A stretch of DNA of 64,000 bases, from assembly GCF_000421145.1 (NCBI RefSeq), contig NZ_ATWH01000014.1, forward strand, positions 1-64,000, in the 5' to 3' direction. This DNA comes from Glaciibacter superstes DSM 21135 (GTDB lineage: Bacteria; Actinomycetota; Actinomycetes; Actinomycetales; Microbacteriaceae). Of the stretch, positions 7,438 through 14,996 are shown one piece after another. How positions within the stretch are numbered: the stretch's first letter is position 1; the number at the start of each line of letters is the position of its first letter. The position numbers and the translations under genes were made by a program. Under the pieces are notes generated by a model. It was not told the origin of the DNA and ran no database searches. It was given only the letters and a program-made list of their open reading frames with translations.

Positions 7438-8885
7438 TGCTGAACCAACTGAGCGAGCTACTCGCGCCGAAGAAGCGTCGGCAGACCCGCATCGGTCTGG
7501 TCTCCGGCGGACTCGGCGCATACTGGCCGCAGTTCCCCGGCTTGCTGCCACAGCTGCAAGAGTCTGCCCGTTACGTGACCGGCCGGTTCAATGAACTCGA
7601 CGCCGAGGTCGTTGACGCCGGCTTCATCTCCGACGCCCGCGAGGCCCAGATCGCCGCCGAGAAGCTGCGGATCGCCGACTGCGACATCATCGTCGTCTTC
7701 CTCGCCACCTACCTGACCTCGTCGATGGTGTTGCCGATCGCCCAGCGCGCGAACACCCCCGTGCTGGTGCTCGACCTGCAGCCGACAGAGTCGATGGACC
7801 ACGCCACCTTCGACACCGGCGCCTGGCTCGCTTACTGCGGGCAGTGCCCTGTGCCAGAGGTCGCCAACGTCTTCCGCCGTGCCGGCATCCCGTTCCGTTC
7901 TGTCTCCGGTTACCTCCGCCAGGAGAGCGCATGGAACCGCATCGAGCGCTGGGTGCACGCCGCCGGAGTGCGCGGCACGCTTCGTAACGCCCGACACGGC
8001 TTGATGGGCCACCTCTACCCAGGCATGCTCGACGTCTCCACCGACCTCACCACCGTGTCGACGACGTTCGGTTCACACGTCGAAGTGCTGGAGTTCGATG
8101 ACCTGCGCGAGCGGGTGAACGAGGTGACGGATGCCCAGGTCGCCGACCGCAAGGAGCTCGCCAGATCGCTGTTCACGCTTGACGACTCGGTGAACGACGA
8201 AGACTTCGAGTGGGGGGCGCGTGTCTCGGTCGGCCTCGACCGGCTGGTCGACGACTTCGATCTCGACTCCGTCGCCTACTACCACCGTGGGCTGAACGGC
8301 GAACTGCACGAGAGGCTCGGAGCCGGGATGATTCTCGGCTCGTCGATCCTGACGGCCCGCGGCATCCCGATGGCCGGTGAATATGAATTGCGAACCTCGA
8401 TCGCGCAGCTGGCGGGCCAGGCGATCGGAGCCGGCGGTTCGTTCACCGAGATCCAGGCGCTGAACTTTTTCGACAACGTGGTGGAGATGGGCCACGACGG
8501 TCCAGCTCACCTCGCCGTCAGCGCCTCAGAACCGCTGCTGCGCGGTCTCGGTGTCTATCACGGCAAGCGCGGTTGGGGAGTGTCGGTCGAGTTCGACGTG
8601 AAGCATGGCCCGGTGACCACCTTCGGCGTCGGCCAGGACCGTGACGGCAGCTACACCTTCATCACTTCAGAGGGCACCGTTGTTCCCGGCCCGCTGCTCG
8701 CGATCGGAAACACCACCTCGCGTGTCGACTTCGGCGGCGACCCCGGCGTCTGGGTCGACGAGTGGAGCCAAACCGGCGTCGGCCACCACTGGGCACTCTG
8801 CGTCGGTCACCGCGCCGACGACATCCGTGCCGCGGCGAGCCTGCTCGGCATCGAGCACCGCCACGTTTCGCTGGGCCAGCTCTAG
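7437..8885 (+). CDS. L-arabinose/L-fucose isomerase-family protein
   Basis: A 482-residue protein of the L-fucose/L-arabinose isomerase fold. The N-terminal domain (RIGLVSGGLGAYWPQFPGLLPQL, then CDIIVVFLATYLTSSMVLPIAQ) resembles that of proteins found near glycoside utilisation genes in actinobacteria, and the C-terminal part (about residues 270-482) carries the catalytic-fold segments. These enzymes interconvert aldoses and ketoses using a divalent metal. A true L-rhamnose isomerase is encoded at 22007, so this one may act on another released sugar. The ATG at 7437 shares one base with the ParA stop. Its stop is part of a CTAG shared with the convergent rhamnosidase. Confidence 0.7.
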   Translation: MLNQLSELLAPKKRRQTRIGLVSGGLGAYWPQFPGLLPQLQESARYVTGRFNELDAEVVDAGFISDAREAQIAAEKLRIADCDIIVVFLATYLTSSMVLPIAQRANTPVLVLDLQPTESMDHATFDTGAWLAYCGQCPVPEVANVFRRAGIPFRSVSGYLRQESAWNRIERWVHAAGVRGTLRNARHGLMGHLYPGMLDVSTDLTTVSTTFGSHVEVLEFDDLRERVNEVTDAQVADRKELARSLFTLDDSVNDEDFEWGARVSVGLDRLVDDFDLDSVAYYHRGLNGELHERLGAGMILGSSILTARGIPMAGEYELRTSIAQLAGQAIGAGGSFTEIQALNFFDNVVEMGHDGPAHLAVSASEPLLRGLGVYHGKRGWGVSVEFDVKHGPVTTFGVGQDRDGSYTFITSEGTVVPGPLLAIGNTTSRVDFGGDPGVWVDEWSQTGVGHHWALCVGHRADDIRAAASLLGIEHRHVSLGQL

Positions 8886-11509
8886 CTCTGGCGCCAGGCG
8901 CCCTCGAACTCGTGCGTGCCGTGGCCGACGGTCACAGCACTCGCGGCGCCGGGCATCCACACTTCGGCAGTGACTCCGTACGGCGCGGCGAGCGTGAGGG
9001 TCATTCTTACGCCTTCGAGCCGCCACGCAACGGCGATCTCACCGTACGGTGACAGATGCCTGACCGACGCACTGCTGAGGTCTCCGGTCACCAGCGGTCG
9101 CACCTCGATGGTGCGATACCCGGGCGAGGTGGGCGCCAGACCACCGACACAGCGGTGCATCCAATCGGCCACGGCACCGTAGGCATAGTGATTGAAGGAG
9201 GTCATCGTGCCCGGGTTGATCGATCCATCCGGCAGCATGGAGTCCCAGCGCTCCCAGATGGTGGTCGCGCCCATCGACACGGCATACAGCCAGGACGGGC
9301 ACGACTCCTCAAGAAGCATCCGGTAGGCAAGATCGGCTCTGTCGACCTGCGACAGGGCGTCGAGTATGAGCGGCGTGCCCACAAAACCCGTGCTCACCCG
9401 GTATCCGGCGTGCACCACGAGTTCGGCAAGACGCCGCCCCGCGCCATCGCGTTGACGGTCACTTTCAAACAGCCCGCCGGCGATGGCGAGGGCGTAAACG
9501 GTCTGGCAATCGCTCTGCACAATCCCGGCGTCACTGACGTACGCCGACACGAACGCCGCGCGCACCCGCTCTGCGAGACCGGCGTATTCGTCGGCATCGT
9601 CCTGGCGCCCGAGGCGCGCCGCTGCGATCGCAAGGATTCGCGCAGAGCGCGCGAAGTACGCGGTAGCCACGACATCGGTATCCGCCTGCGCCTGCGCCGC
9701 GTCTTCAGGTGGGGCGGTCGGGTCGAGCCAGTCGCCGAACGGTCCGCCTGTGGTCCAGAGCAGGCCCTCCCCTGCCATCGCCCGCACCTTTTCGACCCAC
9801 GCCCTCATCGACGAGTACTGCCGTTCGAGCACGCCGACGTCACCGTAGGCGAGATGCACCGCCTCAGGCACGATCGTTGCTGCATCACTCCAGGCAGCGG
9901 CGGCCGGGTCGACGTCACGCAACACATCCGGGATCACAAACGGCACTCCGCCGTCAGGCTTCTGTTCCGCAGCGAGATCGTCAAGCCAGCCCGAAAGGAA
10001 TCCGGCCGTGTCGAACAGGAAAGTGGCCGTAGGGGCGAAGACCTGGATGTCACCGGTCCAGCCGAGGCGCTCATCGCGCTGCGGGCAGTCGGTTGGCACA
10101 TCGAGGAAGTTGCCGCGCGTGCTCCAGACCACGTTCTCGTGAAGCCGGTTGACCCGATCGTCTGACGACTCGAACCAGCCGGTGCGTTCCAGGTCGCTGC
10201 CGAGCACGAGCGCTTCGACGTCGCCCTGCGCAAGACCGGGGACGCCGTCGATCTCTGCGTATCGGAATCCGTTGAAGGTGAAGGTGGGCTGAAGTACCTC
10301 TTCGCCGCCGCCGGCAAGAATATACGTACTCGTCGCCAGCGCACTGCGCAGCGGCCTCGTGCCGAGCTCGCCGTCTTCGAGCACTTCTGCGTGCCGTACG
10401 GAGACCTCGGTTCCGGCCGCGCCGCGCACACTCAACCGCACCCAGCCGACGAGATTCTGCCCGAAGTCGACGATCGTCTTGCCCGTGGGAGACGTGATGA
10501 GTTGCACGGCCTGGAGGGAGTCGACGACGCGCACAGGCGGCCCGGACGGCGCGACCAGACGTTCGAACCCTCCGGGTAGAACGTCGACGGTGTCGACAGG
10601 CTTGCCCTCCGGAGAGTCGGTGATGTGCAGGTCCTGCCGCTGACCGTCGTAGAAGTCGTCGAACAGGATACTGCTGTGCACGGCCCCCCAGCCGGCATCC
10701 GTTCCAAAGGTGGCCATCGTGCCGTCCGCGTAGACGACCTCGAGCTGGGCGAGCAGCGCCAGGCGATCGCCGTAGCTCGAGCGGTTGCCCGGCCAGACCA
10801 GCTGGCCTCGATACCAGCCATTGCCGACCAGCGCCTGCAGCCGGTTCTCACCAGCCTGCAGGAGCCCGGTGACATCGTAGGTGCGGTAGCGGAGCCGCTT
10901 CTCGTACGCAGTCCACCCTGGCGCGAAGTAGTCGTCGCCGATCCGCTCGCCGTTAATCGTGAAGTCGAGGATGCCGTGCGCCGTGACGTACAGCCGGGCA
11001 GACACCGGTGCGTTAGTCAGGCGGGCCGTGCCGAAAAGCAGCGGCGCACCATCCGTCAGCCCGCCGATGGTCGAGGGGCTCACAAGGTCTTTGACCCAGT
11101 CGTTCTGCTCGAGAAGTCCGGCCTCGATGTCGAGGGGAGCGCTGAAGTCGGTCCAGTCGCTTCCGCTTGCGCTTCCACGTCGACTACCGACGCGAACACT
11201 CACGCGCACTCGTTGACGGGAGACAAGGGGTGCGAACGGCCACGGTACGAAGAGCTGTTCGGCGGATTCAATGACTGCCGCCTCGCGCCGCCCGTCGTCC
11301 GTCTCGAGTTGTAGCTCGTAGCGTTCAGAGACCCAGTCGTCTGGTGCGGATTCGAGGCGCCATGACAGCCGAGGCCTGGCGGTGCCGATTCCCAACACGC
11401 CGGAACCGCTGAGATCAGTGAGGTACTCGGCCCGCGGTCTTGTGACAAGCGCACTCGAACGTGCGCTGACTCCAGGTGTCCCCGGCTGCGCCTGGAGCTC
11501 CCGCGTCAC
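8882..11509 (-). CDS. GH78 alpha-L-rhamnosidase
   Basis: An 875-residue glycoside hydrolase that removes terminal alpha-L-rhamnose. It has the N-terminal beta domains of bacterial rhamnosidases (residues about 110-440, including INGERIGDDYFAPGWTAY), the (alpha/alpha)6 catalytic domain with DCPQRDERLGWTGD near residue 475, where the conserved acidic residues lie, and a C-terminal beta domain after SFNHYAYGAVADW near residue 775. No signal peptide is visible, so it probably acts in the cytoplasm on imported rhamnosides. The GTG start at 11509 overlaps the stop of the permease gene by four bases; the longer open frame upstream is a shadow of that permease. It ends the operon running from 14696. 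Confidence 0.9.
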   Translation of the reverse strand: MTRELQAQPGTPGVSARSSALVTRPRAEYLTDLSGSGVLGIGTARPRLSWRLESAPDDWVSERYELQLETDDGRREAAVIESAEQLFVPWPFAPLVSRQRVRVSVRVGSRRGSASGSDWTDFSAPLDIEAGLLEQNDWVKDLVSPSTIGGLTDGAPLLFGTARLTNAPVSARLYVTAHGILDFTINGERIGDDYFAPGWTAYEKRLRYRTYDVTGLLQAGENRLQALVGNGWYRGQLVWPGNRSSYGDRLALLAQLEVVYADGTMATFGTDAGWGAVHSSILFDDFYDGQRQDLHITDSPEGKPVDTVDVLPGGFERLVAPSGPPVRVVDSLQAVQLITSPTGKTIVDFGQNLVGWVRLSVRGAAGTEVSVRHAEVLEDGELGTRPLRSALATSTYILAGGGEEVLQPTFTFNGFRYAEIDGVPGLAQGDVEALVLGSDLERTGWFESSDDRVNRLHENVVWSTRGNFLDVPTDCPQRDERLGWTGDIQVFAPTATFLFDTAGFLSGWLDDLAAEQKPDGGVPFVIPDVLRDVDPAAAAWSDAATIVPEAVHLAYGDVGVLERQYSSMRAWVEKVRAMAGEGLLWTTGGPFGDWLDPTAPPEDAAQAQADTDVVATAYFARSARILAIAAARLGRQDDADEYAGLAERVRAAFVSAYVSDAGIVQSDCQTVYALAIAGGLFESDRQRDGAGRRLAELVVHAGYRVSTGFVGTPLILDALSQVDRADLAYRMLLEESCPSWLYAVSMGATTIWERWDSMLPDGSINPGTMTSFNHYAYGAVADWMHRCVGGLAPTSPGYRTIEVRPLVTGDLSSASVRHLSPYGEIAVAWRLEGVRMTLTLAAPYGVTAEVWMPGAASAVTVGHGTHEFEGAWRQS

Positions 11510-12333
11510 TCGAGCCCCGTTCCGGCGATGCCCTTCAGGTACCACTTCTGGAACACGATGAACACGATGAGAACGGGCAGCATGGCGATCACGGCGCCGG
11601 CGAGACCGACGGCAGGCGAGATCACGGAGTTCTCGCCGCCTGCCAGCGGTGCGAGGGCGACGTTGATCACGCGATTGACCGGGTTGGGGGCGATGACCTG
11701 CGGCCAGATGTACATGTTCCACGCGGTCAGGAAGCTGATCGAGCAGAAGGTGGCGAGCGCGGGCTTCGCCAGCGGGAGCGCGATGGAGGTGAGCACCCGG
11801 CCCCAGCTCGCCCCGTCGATGCGCGCCGCCTCGATGAGGCCGGCCGGCATGGTCGCGAAGAACTGCCGGAAGAGCAGGATCGCGAACGCACACTGTGCCG
11901 CCATCGGAATGATGAGGCCGGCATAGGTGTTCAGCCAGCCCAGCTGGAACGTCACGATGAAGAGCGGAATGAGGGTGAGGTTGCCGGGGATGAACATCGG
12001 AACGATCAGGGTCCCGAGCACGGCCGCGGACCACTTGAACGGAATCTTCGCAAGGGCGAAGGCGGCCGGCAGCGAGAGCAACAGCTGAAGGCCCACGATT
12101 CCCAGGCTGAAGATGAAGGTGTTGCCGATCACCTGGGGTGTCAGAAAGTTCCAAGCATCGACGAAGTTCTGCCAGATCGGAGTTTCGGGCAGGAGCTTCG
12201 GCGGAAAGGCAGCGACCTCTGCGGCGGACTTAAGCGAGCCTGAGACCATGAAGAGCAGCGGCGCGGCCATGATGAAACCGGCAAGCACGATCGCCACGTA
12301 ACGCATGGCGGCGTGCAGAGGAGAAGTACGCAT
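11506..12333 (-). CDS. carbohydrate ABC importer permease, MalG class
   Basis: A 275-residue inner-membrane permease with six predicted helices and the EAA loop (EAARIDGASWGRVLTSIALPLAKPA) that contacts the ATPase. It follows the MalF-class permease with a one-base stop/start overlap at 12333 and has AGGAG eight bases before its ATG. Together with the binding protein at 13347 it forms a CUT1-type importer, probably for rhamno-oligosaccharides or rhamnosides given the co-transcribed rhamnosidase. No ATPase gene is present in the operon, so a shared MsiK-type ATPase encoded elsewhere is expected, as in many actinobacteria. Confidence 0.88.
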   Translation of the reverse strand: MRTSPLHAAMRYVAIVLAGFIMAAPLLFMVSGSLKSAAEVAAFPPKLLPETPIWQNFVDAWNFLTPQVIGNTFIFSLGIVGLQLLLSLPAAFALAKIPFKWSAAVLGTLIVPMFIPGNLTLIPLFIVTFQLGWLNTYAGLIIPMAAQCAFAILLFRQFFATMPAGLIEAARIDGASWGRVLTSIALPLAKPALATFCSISFLTAWNMYIWPQVIAPNPVNRVINVALAPLAGGENSVISPAVGLAGAVIAMLPVLIVFIVFQKWYLKGIAGTGLE

Positions 12334-13289
12334 CAGCTGCGCTCCTTTCGGAATCGCACGATCATGCGCACGAGAATAACGATGACGATCATGAGGACGA
12401 GTTGGAATAGCGAGAGTGCACTCGCATAGCCGATGTCGCGCTCGGAGAACGCAACCTTGTATGAGTACAGTGCGATCGACTGGGTGCTTCCGAGTGGACC
12501 GCCGTCGGTCATGATGAGCGCGACCTCGAACGAGCCACTCACGAAGCCGACGACCTGGAGGACGGCGATGAGGATGGTCGTTCCCCAGACGTTCGGCCAG
12601 GTCATCGACCAGATCTGGCGCCACTTGCTCGCGCCGTCGAGTGAGGCCGCGGCGTAGATGTCATCTGACACCCGCTGGAGTCCGGCCATATATAGGATGA
12701 TGACGATCGGGAGGCCGCCCCAGATCATCATGATGACGAGCGCGGGCCTGGCCCAAGTCAGGTCGGAGAGCCAGATCGGTCCATCGATTCCGATCCACGA
12801 AAGTGCCTGGTTGATGAGTCCCCTCTGACTGTACAGGTTGACCCAGATCAGCGAGGCGACGGCGGCCGAGGCGATCATCGGCGCAAAGAAGAAGACCCGG
12901 ATCGCGGCGATTCCCGGCAGCTTCGTGTTGATGAGAACCGCCAGGACGAAGCCGATGAGGATCGTCGGGACGACACCCATCAGAACGAACAGCGCGGTGA
13001 CCCAGAGTGCCTGCCACATGTCTTCGTCACCGAAGAGGCGGGTGATGTTGTCCAGCCCCACCCACTGCGGCGTACCGAAGAGGTCCCATTCAAAGAAGGT
13101 CAGAACTAGGCCGCCCACCGCGGGGAGGATCACGAATGCCGCAAAGGCCAACAACCCCGGTGTGAGGAAGGCGGCGGCCGTCAGCGCGTCGACACGTTTG
13201 GCGCGTCGGCTTCCTGGCCTTTCGGCCGGGACCGGTTTCTTCTCCTCGCCTTGTCGAGGCAATGGCATATCAAGGATTGGGGTCGACAC
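12333..13289 (-). CDS. carbohydrate ABC importer permease, MalF class
   Basis: A 318-residue permease of the MalF/UgpA class, with a basic N-terminal tail, about six transmembrane helices and the EAA-type loop (AASLDGASKWRQIWSMTWPNVW). A GTG at 13289 with GGAG nine bases before it is preferred to the ATG at 13334, because the latter would lie inside the stem-loop at 13312-13338. It sits between the binding protein gene and its MalG-class partner. Substrate inferred to be a rhamnose-containing glycoside from the neighbouring GH78 gene. Confidence 0.85.
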   Translation of the reverse strand: MSTPILDMPLPRQGEEKKPVPAERPGSRRAKRVDALTAAAFLTPGLLAFAAFVILPAVGGLVLTFFEWDLFGTPQWVGLDNITRLFGDEDMWQALWVTALFVLMGVVPTILIGFVLAVLINTKLPGIAAIRVFFFAPMIASAAVASLIWVNLYSQRGLINQALSWIGIDGPIWLSDLTWARPALVIMMIWGGLPIVIILYMAGLQRVSDDIYAAASLDGASKWRQIWSMTWPNVWGTTILIAVLQVVGFVSGSFEVALIMTDGGPLGSTQSIALYSYKVAFSERDIGYASALSLFQLVLMIVIVILVRMIVRFRKERS

Positions 13290-13311
13290 GACGATCTCCG
13301 ATGGTCGGGAA

Positions 13312-13338
13312 CCGGGTGGGGCGCTTGGCCCCACCCGG
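13312..13338. repeat. stem-loop between binding protein and permease genes
   Basis: CCGGGTGGGGC (13312-13322) is perfectly complementary to GCCCCACCCGG (13328-13338), an 11-bp GC-rich stem with a 5-nt loop. It begins 9 bp after the lipoprotein stop on the minus strand, where such hairpins protect the upstream message or attenuate transcription so that more binding protein than permease is made. Confidence 0.75.
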
Positions 13339-13346
13339 ACATCCGG

Positions 13347-14696
13347 TTACTTGCTTTGCTTCTCGATGGCGTCGTTGACGGTCTGCTCAGCCTCACCGAA
13401 AGCGTCTTCGATGGACTTCCCGTTCAGCAACACCTCCTGCGTCGCCTTCTTCGTCGCTTCGCTCATGGTGGTCGACGACGAGCCTGGCATCTGCGTGAGG
13501 AGCACAGCGGTGCGAGCCGACTCACCGAAGATGGCGATGCTGGCCGGCGGCGGGGTGCCGTCCTTCCAGATGCCGTTGTCGATGCCGTCGTCGGTCGGCG
13601 GGATGACACCGCCCACTTCCTGGGCGACCTTCATGCCGGTATCAGTGTCGTAGAACCAGCTCAGGAACGCCCACGCGGCATCCTGGCTCTTGCTGGTCTG
13701 CGCAATCGAGAGTCCGTAGGATCCGCCGCCGGCCGTCGAGTTGCCGTCAATCGTCGGGAGAACCTGAACGTCCCAGTTATCGTCGGTCATCGTCTCCTGC
13801 AGACCGGGGACCCCGCCACGAGACGCGATGGCCATTGCGACGTTGCCCGAATCGAACTTGAGCGTCGGGTCATCTGTTGTCGTCGTGTATGGGCCGGACG
13901 CCGTTCCGTACGCGCCAAGGAGCAACTCCCACGCCTCAAGGGCTTCTGGCTGACCGATGCCGGACTTGCCGGTCTCGGCGTCGTAGACCGTTCCGCCGAA
14001 CGCCTGGATGACGGGGCCGAAAACGATCTGCGCTGTGCCGTCTGCGAGGGGAGCAGCAAGCCCAGTAATGCTTCCGCCGCTCTTCGTCTGGATCTCTGTT
14101 GCGACCCTGTACATGTCGTCCCAGGTCCAGTCAGCTTCCGGGTACTCGGTGACGCCGGCCTTGTCGAACGCTGTCTTGTTGAAGAACAGCCCGACAGAGT
14201 CTGCGCTCACGGGAAGACCGGTGATCTGGTCTGGGTTGTCGAGCGGGCGATACTGGCCGACGAACTGCGGGAGGAAGGACTCCTCATCGAGGTCGCCGAG
14301 CTTGCCCTCGGCCAGCCCCTTGGTCATGTCGAGCGTGACGTTGTTTGTCGCGAGCGTGTCTGCCAGGAAGTCCACGTTGAAGAAGACGTCGGGCAGTTCA
14401 CCGCTCAGCCGGGCCGTTGCCAGCCCCTGTGCGTACTCTGCCGCGTCGTCTGTGGTGCTGCGAACCTCGACCTTGCGATCGGGGAACGCCTCCATGTAGG
14501 CGTCTGCGTACTGTTGGAACTGGGGCTCGAGGCCGGTGATCGTGTTGAGGACGATGGAGCTGCCGTCGACTTCGCCGGCAGCGCCGGCATCAGATGCGGA
14601 TGCTCCGCCACAGGCCGAGAGCACGAGTGGAAGTGTGGCGACCACCGCGAGGGCTGCGAGTACTCTGCGAGGCTTGCCCGCTTGATGAGACATCAT
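13347..14696 (-). CDS. carbohydrate ABC importer substrate-binding lipoprotein (family 1)
   Basis: A 449-residue extracytoplasmic solute-binding protein of the MalE/UgpB class. It has a signal sequence ending in the lipobox VLSAC, followed by a Gly/Ser/Ala linker and the two-lobe binding domain, with the conserved central region GLPVSADSVGLFFNKTAFDKAG. The ATG at 14696 is chosen because AAAGGAA lies seven bases before it; an upstream in-frame ATG at 14711 lacks such a site. It begins the operon that runs through two permeases to the GH78 gene at 8882. The upstream region carries tandem repeats and two LacI-type operators. Confidence 0.88.
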   Translation of the reverse strand: MMSHQAGKPRRVLAALAVVATLPLVLSACGGASASDAGAAGEVDGSSIVLNTITGLEPQFQQYADAYMEAFPDRKVEVRSTTDDAAEYAQGLATARLSGELPDVFFNVDFLADTLATNNVTLDMTKGLAEGKLGDLDEESFLPQFVGQYRPLDNPDQITGLPVSADSVGLFFNKTAFDKAGVTEYPEADWTWDDMYRVATEIQTKSGGSITGLAAPLADGTAQIVFGPVIQAFGGTVYDAETGKSGIGQPEALEAWELLLGAYGTASGPYTTTTDDPTLKFDSGNVAMAIASRGGVPGLQETMTDDNWDVQVLPTIDGNSTAGGGSYGLSIAQTSKSQDAAWAFLSWFYDTDTGMKVAQEVGGVIPPTDDGIDNGIWKDGTPPPASIAIFGESARTAVLLTQMPGSSSTTMSEATKKATQEVLLNGKSIEDAFGEAEQTVNDAIEKQSK

Positions 14697-14715
14697 TGTC
14701 GTTCCTTTCATCGAT

Positions 14716-14760
14716 GTGATTACAGAAGAGGTGATTACAGAACAAGTGATTGCAGTGCAA
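14716..14760 (-). repeat. 3 x 15-bp tandem repeat in the binding protein leader
   Basis: GTGATTACAGAAGAG (14716-14730), GTGATTACAGAACAA (14731-14745) and GTGATTGCAGTGCAA (14746-14760) follow one another directly, 20 bp upstream of the lipoprotein ATG. The third copy has diverged. Confidence 0.8.
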
Positions 14761-14762
14761 GT

Positions 14763-14789
14763 TTCACAGCGCTACGAGCTTCACAGCGC
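14763..14789. repeat. 10-bp direct repeat TTCACAGCGC, 17 bp apart
   Basis: TTCACAGCGC occurs at 14763-14772 and again at 14780-14789, next to the 15-bp tandem repeats and upstream of the operator at 14839. Confidence 0.7.
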
Positions 14790-14838
14790 CGAGTGAACAG
14801 ATGGTCGCCCTGACCGTGGCGGTCATGACCGTCTCTAT

Positions 14839-14850
14839 TGAAACCTTTCA
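14839..14850. promoter_or_regulatory. LacI-family operator, rhamnose regulon site 2
   Basis: TGAAACCTTTCA, a palindrome with mismatched centre, about 140 bp upstream of the binding protein operon. It is the reverse complement of the site at 20209. Confidence 0.55.
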
Positions 14851-14913
14851 GATCATAATGTGGGAGTCTTTTCCGGTTGTCAAGCGCAATGCCGGAACGG
14901 ATGATCACGATTA

Positions 14914-14925
14914 TGATACGTTTCA
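14914..14925. promoter_or_regulatory. LacI-family operator, rhamnose regulon site 3
   Basis: TGATACGTTTCA, matching the regulon motif at 9 of 12 positions, about 70 bp before the GTG start of the large rhamnosidase gene. Confidence 0.55.
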
Positions 14926-14996
14926 ATATCTTGCGCGAGCCGAGTGAGCTGAAAGAGCTGAGAGGCTTGATCGATCGACACGACGAAGGAGTTCTC

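Larger units (their letters stand above)
14697..14996. other. divergent control region between two rhamnoside units
   Basis: This 300-bp gene-free stretch separates the importer operon (minus strand) from the large rhamnosidase gene (plus strand). It contains a 3x15-bp tandem repeat, a pair of 10-bp direct repeats and two operators of the rhamnose LacI motif, each nearer to one gene. A frame that is open on the plus strand from 14877 overlaps the second operator and is probably not translated. Confidence 0.7.

Noticed and set aside
10625..11314. Plus-strand open frame of about 230 codons opposite the rhamnosidase gene
   Set aside because: It lies wholly within the GH78 gene on the other strand and shows no recognisable domain.
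11510..12154. Extra 215 codons in front of the rhamnosidase in the same frame
   Set aside because: They overlap the MalG-class permease gene out of frame; the GTG at 11509 coupled to the permease stop is a better start.
14877..14996. Forty extra N-terminal codons for the large rhamnosidase
   Set aside because: They would translate through an operator of the rhamnose motif, and the GTG at 14997 has a good ribosome-binding site.
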